This document shows, in pieces, positions 11,397 to 22,865 of a stretch of 64,000 nucleotides of DNA (within the stretch, counting starts at the first letter, position 1; every line of letters begins with the position of its first letter). A program made the position numbers and the translations under genes. The DNA is taken from positions 86,344,208-86,408,207 of the forward strand of contig CM055271.1 of the NCBI GenBank assembly GCA_029237695.1, read 5' to 3'. A model generated the notes under the pieces. It ran no database searches, had not been told where the DNA came from, and saw nothing but the letters and a program-made list of their open reading frames with translations. Source of the DNA: Conchocele bisecta. Its lineage: Eukaryota; Mollusca; Bivalvia; Lucinida; Thyasiridae.

Positions 11397-13285
11397 TTAA
11401 CAATGAGACAATAGTGGAGAACTCTCTGGGTCACCGATTTTCGTAACAAAGTTAATAACACTACTTTGGGAAAGTCTAATTCGATCATCACCGGTGAACG
11501 AAACAATCGTCGAACTATCTCCAGAGATTTTAGTGACTCCAACCCCCCGTTCTTCCCCATCTACTACAATATTTATCGCGACCGCGCCCACAGGTTTACC
11601 ATTAGCATTAACCGAGCAGACCGCCATTTGGATAACTTCACCTGCAGCTGTCATAGTGTATCCCCCCATATTTATTACTCGCTTTGGCACCGAACGAATA
11701 TCATAGTGCCCCTCAACCAATGGGCCCGCTTCTCAGCCCAAACTGTTATGACACGTTTTGGCGTTTTCATTGTTTTCACTATTCCGGCAAGCGCCTTGTT
11801 TGCGTTATATGCCTCAGTATGAATCTTATAAGAGGCCTCCTCAAGAGCTTTGGTCGCGGCTATACGATCATGTTTCAGTTTATCAGAAACTTCGGTTATC
11901 TTTCCGTCTAGTTCGGTAAGTGTCGCTTCTCTGGTGAGAGAGTCCTCTAAGCGCAACGCATCATAAGCCTCCGTAATGGTCACCTGGTGGCCTTCTAGGG
12001 CTTTCTCAACACCCGACCGGGCCTCTTTTTGAAATTCGGTTATTTTTTCATCTAGTTCAGCAACCGCCGCCTCTCTGATGAGAGAGTCCTCTGAGCGCAA
12101 CACCTCATAAGCCTCCGCAAGGTTCGACTGGTGGTATTCTCGGACTTTATCAATCCCCAACCGGGCCTCTTTTCGAAATTCGGTTATTTTTTCGTATATG
12201 TCAGTAAGTGCCGCTTCTCTTGAGAGAGTCCTCTGAGCGTAACGCCCCATAAGCCTCCGCAATGGCCTCCTTGTTGTCTTCTCGGACCCCATCAACCCCC
12301 GACCTGGTCTCTTTCAGAAATTCGGCTATTTTTTCGTCTAGTTCGGTAAGTGTCGCTTCTTTGCTGAGAGAGCCCTCTAATCGCAACGCATCATAAGCCT
12401 CCGCAATGGCCTCCGCAAGGTTCGACTGGTGGTCTTCTCGGACTTTATCAATACCCGACCGGGTCTCTTTTCGAAATTTGGTTATTTTTTTATCTAGTTC
12501 AGTAAGTGCCGCTTCTCTGATGAGAGAGTCCTCTGAGTGCAACACCTCATAAGCCTTCGTAAGGTCCGCCTGGTGGTCTTCTCGTACTTTCTCAATACCC
12601 GACGTGGCCTCTTTTTGAAATTTGGTTATTTGTTTAACTAGTTCGGTAAATGCCGCATCTCTGATGAGAGAGTCCTCTAAGCGCAACGTAAGGGCCGCCT
12701 GGCGGTCGGCCCGGACTTTATCAATATCCGACCTGCTCTCTTTTCGAAATTTGGTTATTGTTTTACCTAGTTCGTTTAGTTCAGTTTCTCTGATGAGAGA
12801 GTCCTCTGAGCGCAACACCTTATTAAGCCAGCCTGATCTTTCTCATATTCGTTCTGGTCTTTTCTTTTGAAAATCGATTATTTTCCCGTCTAATTCAGTA
12901 AGTGTCGCTTCTCTAGTGAGAGAGTCCTCTAAGCGCAACACACCATAAGCCTCCGTAAGGTCTGCCTGGTGGTCTTCTCGGACGTTCTCAATACCCAACC
13001 GAGCCTCCTTTCGAAATTCGGTTATTTTTTACCTAGTTCGTTTAGTTCCGTATGCGTTTCTTCACGACTTTGTGTATTCACAACCAGGGCATATTCTCTA
13101 AGTTGTGATAGTAGACTCTTGTGAATCCCGTCCGTGGCCCTCGATATAGTTCTATTGATCAAGGCCTTTGTTATTTGGGTAGTTAAAAAGTCGCCCTCTG
13201 TCGGGATGAATCCCCCTTCTGCCGGTTCCAAATTCTTTGAATTTGTCACCCAATCGGAAGAACTACCTGGTCCGTATATACTCAT
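11397..13285 (-). pseudogene. Fibre-like protein: N-terminal anchor, coiled-coil repeat shaft, beta-rich C-terminus
   Basis: The start is taken at the ATG for MSIYGPGSSSDW (13285), directly after the preceding gene. An N-terminal region of about 90 residues leads into at least eight tandem units, typically 48 residues (144 bp), with the pattern EDSLIREAALTELDEKIT then a charged helix ending in EAYxALR. This is a regular coiled-coil shaft. The C-terminal part, about 107 residues (11397-11720), is Val/Gly/Thr-rich and helix-poor and looks like a globular head. Frameshifts at about 11715, 12220, 12840-12870 and 13025 break the frame; each falls at a repeat boundary or a small deletion relative to sister repeats. 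The architecture resembles trimeric attachment fibres of viruses (inference). It lies between the candidate jelly-roll gene and the membrane-protein gene. I cannot name the family. Confidence 0.6.
11937..12925. repeat. 144-bp tandem repeat array encoding the coiled-coil shaft
   Basis: The conserved landmark AGTCCTCTRAGCGCAAC recurs at about 11939, 12087, 12228, 12371, 12527, 12671, 12803 and 12923, giving eight units. Most spacings are 141-156 bp; the last two are shorter. The units have diverged from one another, so the array is older than the 33-bp repeat in the neighbouring gene. Confidence 0.85.
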
Positions 13286-13312
13286 AATAAAATTAATTAT
13301 AATATTGGGCAC

Positions 13313-14005
13313 CTATACTCGATTGGAAATTTCGAGAACTACCGAAATCGGGTAATAGTTATTCAACTCTCGCCCTTGATCATCGAGAATAGAGACCGTA
13401 AATTCGTGGATGTGTCCCGATTCCACTTTCATCTCGGGGTGTGGGAAGTCTAAGGTCACAGTCTCACCATAGAAAACAGTCGCTGGCGGGCACGGTTTTC
13501 AGTAATGTGGTGGGAGTGCCGTCTACCGTGTTGTACGATGTGTTCACCCGATCCAGGTGCACCCCGAGAGTTTTCATGAAGGCGAAATCCACCGGGTTAT
13601 CACCAACGTACTCACCCGGGGTAAAACACTCCTTTGTTTGTTTAGGAGTATGTCTCTCTAAAACCGAGTTGAATACCCAACCCGGGAGATCACTACCGCA
13701 TTATCACTGATGATGGTCATTGTTGCGAGCCCGGTAGCCTTCGATACTGTGAGGTTGATTATACCGTCAAGCTCTGAGTTGACAAAATCTTTGAGCTGTC
13801 TTATTCCCCACAGTCCGTGAGGCAGCTTTACACCGAATTGTTGTCCATCCTTCACATAGTAAAACCCTTCGCTCTTCCCCACATTCTGCCATCCAACCGT
13901 AAACATGATTGATCTAAGGCCTACCCGACGTTTTCCGCAGCAGTTGTCGATTGACTTTTGAAGTTCACAACTCCCTTTTTGAACATTAGTGATAGTAGCA
14001 AACAT
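13313..14005 (-). pseudogene. Candidate jelly-roll virion protein, frameshifted
   Basis: The N-terminal frame, starting MFATITNVQKG (or eight codons earlier at 14029), contains FTVGWQNVGKSEGFYYVKDG and VKLPHGLWGIRQLKDFVNSE. After a frameshift near 13700, a second frame carries GEYVGDNPVDFAFMKTLGVH and LDRVNTSYNT. After another shift near 13480, the C-terminus reads SILDDQGRELNNYYPISVVL and ends at 13313. The succession of short beta-strand-like segments and the C-terminal DDQGRELN...ISVVLEI pattern resembles single jelly-roll capsid-associated proteins of Polinton-like elements and viruses as I remember them. This is a structural guess, not a confirmed match. Adjacent placement to a fibre-like gene would fit a penton-base role. 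The total is about 230 codons. Confidence 0.45.
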
Positions 14006-14029
14006 AATAATATCTTTCAATGGATACAA

Positions 14030-14391
14030 AGCATTTAGCTTTAATTCTAATGCAAAGTATAAAGTTGGTGGTGTATACTCTCAAAAGAACACCATTGGTG
14101 AGCTTGTGCACCCCACAATAAGAGCTAGTTTGGGCGTGGGTTTCGACACAAATTTCACTAACATGTTTGAAAAGTACAGACTTCCTAAAACCATTACACA
14201 GGATGTCATAACAAATGGAACAACAATCTTATGCAGTTCTGGCAGAACCAACTAAATTTTGCCGTGTGGTGTGCCACAACCGGGGTGTGGCGTCTCTTTC
14301 AGAGACCACATAGCAGACCGTAACAACATGTTAAGCAGTAGCGTCTACAACTTTCATGTGTATTATACCATTAGGAGGATTCTCAAAGAAC
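14030..14391. other. Coding-like sequence of unclear strand running into the gap
   Basis: The plus strand has one frame with a single stop (14253-14255) across this stretch, including a polar segment SQKNTIGELVHPTIRASLGV. The minus strand has a frame with two stops and a hydrophobic segment (SLYFSNMLVKFVSKPTPKLA). Either could be the end of another block gene. The sequence is cut by the assembly gap, so I do not choose. Confidence 0.3.
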
Positions 14392-14891
14392 NNNNNNNNN
14401 NNNNNNNNNNNNNNNNNNNNNNNNNNNNNNNNNNNNNNNNNNNNNNNNNNNNNNNNNNNNNNNNNNNNNNNNNNNNNNNNNNNNNNNNNNNNNNNNNNNN
14501 NNNNNNNNNNNNNNNNNNNNNNNNNNNNNNNNNNNNNNNNNNNNNNNNNNNNNNNNNNNNNNNNNNNNNNNNNNNNNNNNNNNNNNNNNNNNNNNNNNNN
14601 NNNNNNNNNNNNNNNNNNNNNNNNNNNNNNNNNNNNNNNNNNNNNNNNNNNNNNNNNNNNNNNNNNNNNNNNNNNNNNNNNNNNNNNNNNNNNNNNNNNN
14701 NNNNNNNNNNNNNNNNNNNNNNNNNNNNNNNNNNNNNNNNNNNNNNNNNNNNNNNNNNNNNNNNNNNNNNNNNNNNNNNNNNNNNNNNNNNNNNNNNNNN
14801 NNNNNNNNNNNNNNNNNNNNNNNNNNNNNNNNNNNNNNNNNNNNNNNNNNNNNNNNNNNNNNNNNNNNNNNNNNNNNNNNNNNNNNNNNNN
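14392..14891. other. Assembly gap of 500 N
   Basis: This is exactly 500 unknown bases, a typical placeholder. Sequence left of the gap belongs to the virus-like block. Sequence right of it is an inverted fragment of the segmental duplication. The order and orientation across the gap are therefore not proven. Confidence 0.99.
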
Positions 14892-15792
14892 AAAAAGGCC
14901 ATTCATTCCTATAGTACACGTACCAGTACTAGATGTATTATGCTTCCTGTCGGTATTTTTATCAGAACATTTTGTAACAATTATACAATCATGTATGTCA
15001 CATCGCCCCATTTTCTCGAAATTGACAGGTTTATGTATATATATATTTTTCAAATGGTAAACCCATTATCAAAAATTCAAACACATTTCAAAATACACAG
15101 TAATGGATAATTTTTGCCCTGAATGTTCTGTTTGATTTTTCTGCAACTTTTGATTTTAACAACTATACTTTCCACTTTCCAAATAAATACGCATGCTGTC
15201 ACGCGGGCATCAGTCACGCAAATAACAAACATATGAAGGAATCTACAAAGTACGGTTGATAAATGCGTACATTTATAAAATTTGAAGAAACTTACATAAC
15301 AAAATCAGTACCGGCAGTAAATTCATAGACAGGATCGAGACGGGTAGCGCACACAATAACTTTCCCATAGACCTCCTATCTGCTAGTACAGGGTACATGT
15401 GCATAAGACCGTCCGTCAGTCATATTGGCTACACAGGAAAACGTTCCTCCCGCTTTCTGAGATGTAAATTTAATTCCGTGAGTCGAGTAATTTGTTTAAA
15501 ACCCCGGGGGTGTCCGAATACCCTCTAGACACCATCGGGCGCTGAAGTAATTGATATGTGCAGCCATAGGCCTATCCAAATTCTAACCAAATTCAGGCCA
15601 TTTATTTCTACAAACAAAAGTGCATTTGTTTCAATCACAGATTGTTTCAATTTCAAACACCAGGAATGTCGCTTAGTTGTTTGTGTTTGGTCTTTGGTGA
15701 GTGACGTAATGTTTACATCAATAAATGACGTCACAATTAACTGTTACGTAAATAACGTCAATTAGATTCTGAACTAAATTATCAAATAATTA
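14892..15792. repeat. Inverted fragment of the duplicated segment plus unannotated sequence
   Basis: About 14950-15490 is the reverse complement of 5940-6640 (for example AAACCCATTATCAAAAATTC matches the start of 6450-6480 inverted). It is more diverged than the direct copies are from each other. About 15495-15792 is unmatched sequence with no supported gene and several GACGT/ACGTC motifs. Confidence 0.7.
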
Positions 15793-16134
15793 CAGTGTAT
15801 CTTATGGAAGGTAATATCCGCCATAATTCTATTAGGCTTGATGCTTGCTTGCTGATGACATTCTAAGTTCTATCCGTCTTATTACAATTCTATGTGGCTT
15901 GATGCTTGCTGACTGGTGCCATTACAACTTACTTTCGTGTTATTGTATTCGTCATTCGTGTTTGTGACATTTGAAATCTTCTTGGTTGTAGTCTCAATTA
16001 CACGTGCATTTGGCTTGATGCTTTATTCATTCGCACTGTTTCAATGCGTTTGTGTTGATTACATTCTAAGTGACATCCGGAGTTCCATTATTGATTATTG
16101 CATCGCTGTTTTGCCATGCCGTTTCGGTCACCCT
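15793..16134. repeat. Subterminal-repeat element end
   Basis: It begins GGAAGGTAATATCCGCCATA at about 15804 and continues with GGCTTGATGCTTGCTTGCTG modules of about 60 bp, as at 23015-23410 and (inverted) 840-1223 and 17880-18190. No gene is supported. The same type of end flanks both sides of the foldback and of the 18.2-23 kb interior. Confidence 0.65.
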
Positions 16135-17545
16135 AAACACACCAAAGGCTAGAAAATGCTACAAAGGCTACAAAGGCTGTTCGAGGTTGCTTGTACGTCC
16201 GTTAGTGGATATTTATACCATACATTGTCATTGAATTGACTGAATTAGTATGTGTTATGATCATGTTAATCATTTTAATCATTTGAATGCAATAATCTAC
16301 CACAAATATACGTGTTTTTGGTAAATTATCTAAACGCGCACCTGCGCCGATCGGGCCGCGCGGAATTGGACAAAGAGTGATTAACACATATTAACATATC
16401 GTTTAGCAGGTGCAGCTAAACACCGATTATACTTATTGCATTATTATTAATATAAGTTAATGATCGATCAACGACAGTCATTTAAACATGCTTTATGTAT
16501 CAACACATTACGTGAACGGGACGAATGACGAATTTTGAGACATCAGATATCTAGCTTGAAAATTGGTATCCACACGGTGATAACAAATATGTTTATGAGC
16601 GCTACGTACGGCTCTGCAACGAATATTTCCTCAGATTGCGGAAGCAAAATCTTTCATTTACACGGCCGAATAAACGTGTAACTAGTTGTAAAAGGCATTT
16701 ACGCAAGCTGACATGTTCCGGTCAATTAACCCATAGTATTTAGCACAGTTTATTCCACGAACATTTTCCTTCCCGTGTCCTGTATTTGTAATTAACGTAA
16801 TTACGTCAATTATTGGCAGTAAACTGTTCCTTTTGAAATTTAAAATTAAACTATCAGGATTTCAGAAAGTGCAGTAACAGTTTGCCGTGTTATGCGTCCC
16901 GTTCATCTCCTCCTGATAGTTTAATTTATGGGTTATTTTACGGGAACATGTCAGCTAGCGTAAATGTCATTTACAACTAGTTACACGTTTATTCGCCCGT
17001 GTAAATAAAAGATTTCGCTTCAGCAATCTGAGGAAATATTCGTTGCAGAGTCGTACATAGCGCTCATAAACATATTTCTTATCACCGTGTGGATACCAAT
17101 TTTCAAGGTAGATAACTAGCTGATGTCTCAAAATTCGGCATTCGTCCTATGTTCACGTAATGTGTTGATACATAAAGCATGTTTAAATGAATGTCATTTA
17201 TTGATCATTGACTTATATTAATAATAATGCAATAATGCAATAATGCAATAAGTATAATCGGTGTTTAGCTGCACCTGTTAAACGATATGTTAATAGGTGT
17301 TAATCACTCCAATTCCGGGCGGCCCGATCGGCGCAGGTGCGCGTTTAGACAATTTACCAAAACACGTATATTTGTGGTGGATTATTGTATTAAATTGATT
17401 AAAATTCATAAAATGATCATAACACATAATAATTCAGTCAATTCAATGAAAATGCATGTCATAAATATCCGCTAACGGACGTAGAAGCAACATCGAACAG
17501 CCTTTGTAGCCTTTGTGGCCTTTTCCAGCCTTTGGGGTGTTTAGG
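16135..17545. repeat. 1.4-kb foldback (long palindrome)
   Basis: The left arm (about 16135-16830) starts with AAAGGCTACAAAGGCTGTTC and the right arm (about 16905-17545) ends with its complement, GAACAGCCTTTGTAGCCTTT. The arms differ by substitutions and small indels, so this is an old natural palindrome and not a perfect artefact. The centre is about 70 bp. A GCGCAGGTGCGCGTTTAG-type motif is present in both arms. No gene is supported; the short open frames at 16202-16387 and 17287-17475 are arm counterparts. Confidence 0.9.
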
Positions 17546-18200
17546 GTGACCGTTACCCGGATAAGCCACGCCCCTTGGCAACAACAATTGCAACAGTAAT
17601 TTGGGAAGGTAATATCCGCCATAATTCTATGTGACTTGATGTTTGCGTGCTGATGACATTACAACTTATATTCATGTTATTTTATTTGTCATTTGTCTTT
17701 CTTACATGTCCATTCGGCTGATTGCTTTGTTCATTCGTCTTATTTACATTACAATTATTGATACGTCCTTATTCGTGTCCCAGTTTTATTGCACTAAGTA
17801 TTTGCAATAGAAAGTAAGAACAAAGCATTTAGCACTTTGAATAAGGCCGAAAGCAGTAAGGACAAATTAATGAAACATCAAGCCAAATGCGCATGCAATA
17901 AAGACAAATATATATTACAACCAAGATGATTTCAAATGTCATAAATACAAATGACGAATATAATAACATGGATATAAGTTGTAATTCCATTAGCAGGCAG
18001 GCACCAGGCCACATATAATTGTCATAAATACAAACGGTGAATGCAATAACACGCATAGAACGTGTAATGTCATCAGCCAGCAAGCATCAAGCCACATATA
18101 ATTGTAATAAGACGGATAGAACTTAAAATGTCATCAGCCAGCAAGCATCAAGCCAAATATAATTATGGCGGATATGACCTTCCATAGTATCTTACATGTA
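17546..18200. repeat. Paired element ends in both orientations
   Basis: At 17605 GGAAGGTAATATCCGCCATA opens an end facing right. At 18165-18190 the same terminus appears inverted (TATGGCGGATATGACCTTCC), closing an array of CATCAGCCAGCAAGCATCAA modules (18060-18170). The whole 17605-18190 stretch can be read as a short palindromic-type element with two subterminal arrays. There is no gene. Confidence 0.6.
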
Positions 18201-19890
18201 TATGCATACTCCTTGTCAAATTACGAAGCATAGGCGTAGGGGTGGAGGGGCAGGCCCCCCAATATTGAGAGTGTGGGGGGGGTGGGCAGAGTATGTTTTG
18301 GCCCCTCCAATAATTGCACGAAATTGTGTGTATGTATCGTCATTTATACTGTTTATATATATGAAACAATGTCAAGCTAGAGTTTGTGAATAATTTCACC
18401 CTAAGTTCGTGCGACAGTTATTTTTATCATGCAGAGACTGACACATGAGAGCAAGCGTTTACTGGAAGTATGTTGGTGCCGCGAAAATAAGTGCGGGTTT
18501 TACACAGACATGTAGATCTGTACAACAACAACAACAGAAAAGTTTCTGCGAAACTATAGTTTGATTTTCGATCAATTTTAGGCCTATGCTTTTTACAAAT
18601 CTTAGTTGCAGCCAAATTTGTAGCAAGTAATTACTTAGAGTATTTTCATGCAAGATAACATATGACAAGGATTGTATAACATATGCGACGTCACGTGGGG
18701 CTAATGTAATGTACTTGGATATAAACGCAATGTACGTTGACTGGGCGTTTCTATTATTAATTTAAGGACAGTGTAAATTTTTGAATTTGACGTGGTCAAG
18801 CAGTCACGTCTGGATACATTTTCTTGTCAAACATATATTCTAGCTTTATTAAGGGTATGAACTCACAGGTACATGTAGTATTTGCGAACTAACCTGTCAG
18901 TGATCACGAGTTGCATGAAATTGCAAACTTGACTGAGTAAAATGCACAATTGAGTCTAAATGGATAACTCAATTTCAGAATGCAATGTCCGCAGAAAATA
19001 GTGGCGTAATGGGATTACAGAGATAAACTGAAAGGATCTAAACACATAATTATGACTCCTCTCGAGTCCAAAATGTGCAAGCCGTGCACAATGGCCATCT
19101 CGGAATTCAGACATTAGATGAGCGCAAGATATTATGTTCTGATAAAATGGTAGGAAGATTGAAGATAGAAACTGAAAAGCCAAAGAAACTCTGATATCAC
19201 ACTATGTACCAGGCCACCCATGACAAACTGTTGCTACAAAGATTTCTACATGGAATGAGCAGAATTTCTAGTAACTGTTAACAACAACTGTCACACAGCC
19301 TGAACTCCAAAATGGCCATTGGACAGCTGAAAGGGATTTACAGTAACCATTGTGTACCAAGTACACATGTGTCAGACGAAGTAGCCAATGTCTAGTGGGT
19401 TATCTGGGCGAACATTAATTATTGTGAAACACAGTTTCGTAAAAACAAAAGGTGAATGTACATACCTATATTTGGGTATACTGGAATATCAAAATTCACA
19501 TAACCGGAATGGTTACCTGCACAGTTATTGATGGGACAGCAGCTTCTGTCCAGTTTACTGAGCACTTATGAGCAGGTATATGCAATAGATGTTTCGTTTT
19601 GTGACAAGATCAGATCCAGTCATCAACAGAGCAAGAAACACTATGATAAAATCATAGTAGCTTTAAAATTAAAATAGCTAAACATTGGCGACTAAGCTGG
19701 ACTCCATAAAGACAGCAAACTGTTGAGACCAGTTGCAGTCTGCTAGCACAATGTCAGATCTTACAGACTGCAGATGGTGCATCATATCGCCGTAACAGAC
19801 GCTTTCTCATGAAGCAATGGAGAACATGAGTAATTACCTTTGCAATGCAATATACAATACCATAATATACACTTGGATAAAATGGATGGT
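18201..19890. other. Non-coding interior of a large repeat
   Basis: This begins with a G/C-homopolymer-rich tract (18236-18310) that is inverted at about 22910-22950. The rest is AT-rich with no frame I can support as coding; short open frames at 18427-18668 and 18956-19183 overlap on one strand and lack family features. Nothing else is evident. Confidence 0.5.
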
Positions 19891-20975
19891 TTGCCATATT
19901 TTCATCGTCTTATTTGAAAGGAAAACACATGTGCTAACCAATATATCGTTTGAAGAAGCATAACTATAAGCCACATCAATACGTAATAGATGCAAATCCT
20001 TGAAGTGGCAATGTATGTATCAAACTTATTTACAGCTGCCATTTTGAAGATAATGGCGTCTGGTACCACAGTACTAGCTAGCAATAATATCAACACTTTG
20101 TGTTCATTGTATTATGAGTATAAGCAGAAGAAACACATATCAGCACTGCATTAAACATGTATAATAAATATTAGATTGTCAAGTTTAAATGGCGGCCATT
20201 TAAAAATAATATGGCAGCCATTTTAAAATATACTGAAATAATTATGCCAATATGTCTTATTCATACTAAATAATAATAAAAACATCACATATAACGTTGA
20301 CGTTAAATATAAATTAACTTCAATGGTGGCCATTTTGAAATTCAAAATGGCGGCCATGCGGCTCTTAAAAAATGGAATAAACTTCAGTTGTTTTATATGC
20401 TGTATATAGATATGTTTTCAAGCAGACACACACGTTCCAATCACAATATCATTTGAAAGAACTACAGCAACAGTAATACTACAATGTTTTACAAATCTTC
20501 GATGTGGCGATGTACATAGTTTCGGTGGCCATTTTGAAACTAAAACTTACTCGTAGTACAATACCAGTTAGCAATAAACTCAGCAGAATGGGTTAAAAAA
20601 AATACGAGTATAACCAGAAGGAGAAAACAAAATCTTACCACGACATTCAAAAATTTAAAATAAATACTGGATTTCCAATTTTGAAATGGCGGCCATCTTG
20701 AAAACCAAAATGGCTGGTATCTCAAAATGTATTGAACTTATCCTGCTAATATTTCTTGTCCATAATAATGTGTTTTCCGCTGCAAAAACACCACACATAA
20801 TGACCTTGACCTCAAAACATAAATGTCAATGGCGGCCATTTTGAATTTCAAGATGGCGGCCATATGGCTTATAGAAAAAAATGGAACCAACCCCAGTTTT
20901 GTTGTATGTGGTCTATAGATGAATAAAAACCTAGGTTCAAACAATGTAGCAAAAAAAACACACAAACCCTAAAAT
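19891..20975. repeat. Tandem repeat of about 500 bp with GGCGGCCATTTTGAA motifs
   Basis: Landmarks such as AGCAATAATATCAACA (20080) and AGCAATAAACTCAGCA (20572), and CAGTTGTTTTATATGCTG (20384) and its relative at about 20895, are spaced by about 490-510 bp. About two diverged units are present. Each carries several GGCGGCCATTTTGAA-like motifs in both orientations. No coding sequence. Confidence 0.6.
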
Positions 20976-20994
20976 AACGACAGAATAGTATACA

Positions 20995-21575
20995 CTAACT
21001 GTACTTTGTTATTAGCTATCAAATCCAGTGATATGTAAGCAGTTACCTGAGTGTTTTATCCCTGGTGTCTACTCACCTACATGTGAGTAGATATGGCTTT
21101 AACTATGGATACTGTGTACACTAACAATAAGATGTGCATCATATTGAAAAGTTTACTCATCAAAATTTATTTTGAGATTGATGGGAGAAAGTCTCGTCTT
21201 TTGTACAGTTTGCTGGCATTATATTTATAGCTTGACATTGTCACATCTGTCTATTAATTATGGCAACTCAATGCTCCATATAGTATACAGTGCAATGCAT
21301 AATAGACACATATGACAACGGCAAGCTTTAAATATTATGCAAGCAAATTATACAAAAAACGATATATCTGAGGATTTCTCCCATCAATATGAAAATAAAT
21401 GTTGATGTGTAAACTTCTCAATCTGATGCGCAGTTTATGTTATTGTACATGCTACCATAGGTGAAGCCATATTTACTTGCATAGTAGGTGAGTGGACACC
21501 AGAGACAATACACTCATGTAACTGCCTACATGTCACTGTATTTGATAGCTAATAACAGAGTACAGTAGTGGGTAT
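20995..21575. repeat. Inverted repeat of about 580 bp
   Basis: TTGTTATTAGCTATCAAATC on the left (21007) returns inverted as ATTTGATAGCTAATAACAGA (21540). Matching continues inward through the CTCACCTACA/TAGGTGAG and GGGAGAAA/TTTCTCCC segments. The arms are diverged. No gene. Confidence 0.7.
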
Positions 21576-22150
21576 ATATGGTATGTGTTGTGTGGTTTGG
21601 CAGGTAAAAGTGATACACTGTGCGATTTTCTGTGTATGAGTTATTTATAATAGTGGTTCATGTTGTAAAGAACTGCACACACCTGTCCAGAAAACTGACA
21701 TATTTTACAGTTTGGTATAATATAATTGATAGGAGTCCGTTCTCCTGGCTTTTCCACATGTGGTTAGCTACTTTATATCATATGTTCTACTTCACATTTT
21801 GAGTTATTTGTCAAATAGCAGAACAGCTGAAACTGGCTGATGGCTGAAACACACACAGATGGCCGATTTGGACACTCCATGTGCCGTATAGGATACAGTA
21901 ACGAGGCAGTATTCACATATATGTTATACATATATTTTATCATATTTACGAAGCAATTATCTTTGAATTAAACGATGATCATGTATAGAACGGGTCCTTA
22001 AGGTTTTGTACCTATCCATTGGCAGGTTTTTCTAGCAGGATTGCTGCTCAAACGCTAATCAAAATAGAATAACGTATCGTTGTCATAAAACATCTCACTC
22101 GGGCACCAATTCATTACAAGGTACCCTCTCGGTATGTCATACATTGACCA
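21576..22150. other. Unannotated AT-rich sequence
   Basis: I see no supported gene, terminal repeat or structured element here. The only open frame of note (21620-21802) has no recognisable feature. Confidence 0.4.
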
Positions 22151-22154
22151 ATGT

Positions 22155-22865
22155 CACCAACGTTTATTCATCCAATAATGTATCGTTAGAGGGAATTAAA
22201 AACAGTTCATGTTTGTAACTGATAATGTGTATAACATCATCAGTATTTGACAAAATAAAAAAGCTTACATTCTATGTATTTTTTGGAGTGTAAGTGTAAG
22301 CTGACCATTTTACGCCTTATTTTATTAAGTGTAATGGGCTATGTACAATTGTACTCTGTATTTCTGGTTACATGTTATGCTATTATAAGGGCATAAAATA
22401 GAACTAACACAGTAATGCAGTATATTTAATTGCATCACTCCATCATGTATATCTTTGCTATAATATACATATAGTACAGGACAGTGTACTGTAGCATATT
22501 AAGCATATGTTACCAACGTTTATTCATCCATTAATGTACCGTTAGAGGGAATTAAAAACAGTTTATGTATGTAACTGATAATGTGTATAACATCATCAGT
22601 ATTTTACAAAATAAAAAAGCTTACCTTCTATGTATGTTTTGGAGTGTAAGTGTAAGCTGACCATTTTTACGCCTTATTTTATTACGTGGAATGGGCTATG
22701 TAAAATTGTACTCTGTATTTCTGGTTACATGTTATGCTATAATTATAAGGGCATAACATAAAACTAACACAGTAATGCAGTATATTTAATTGCATCACTC
22801 CATCATGTATATCTTTGCTATAATATACATATAGTACAGGACAGTGTACTGTAGCATATTAAGCA
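22155..22865. repeat. Tandem duplication, two units of about 355 bp
   Basis: The first unit (about 22155-22508) and second unit (about 22509-22865) both run from CACCAACGTTTATTCATCC-type sequence through AAAAAGCTTAC and end in GTACTGTAGCATATTAAGCA. They differ by a few substitutions and small indels, so the duplication is fairly recent. Confidence 0.88.

Noticed and set aside
10997..11446. 149-codon plus-strand frame opposite the membrane-protein gene
   Set aside because: It is the antisense shadow of the repeat region and leader of the minus-strand gene; the repeat and helix features make sense only on the minus strand.
13441..13710. Plus-strand frame opposite the candidate jelly-roll gene
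   Set aside because: The minus strand carries continuous coding-like segments in two frames across the same bases; the plus frame has no matching features.
9493..14391. The first virus-like block as the missing capsid half of the 46.7-58.7 kb element
   Set aside because: Different base composition, no shared promoter cassette or histone-type stem-loop, and unrelated terminal palindromes; nothing in the sequence links the two.
14259..15110. Long open frames across the N gap
   Set aside because: They consist almost entirely of unknown bases; only 40-50 codons on each side are real sequence.
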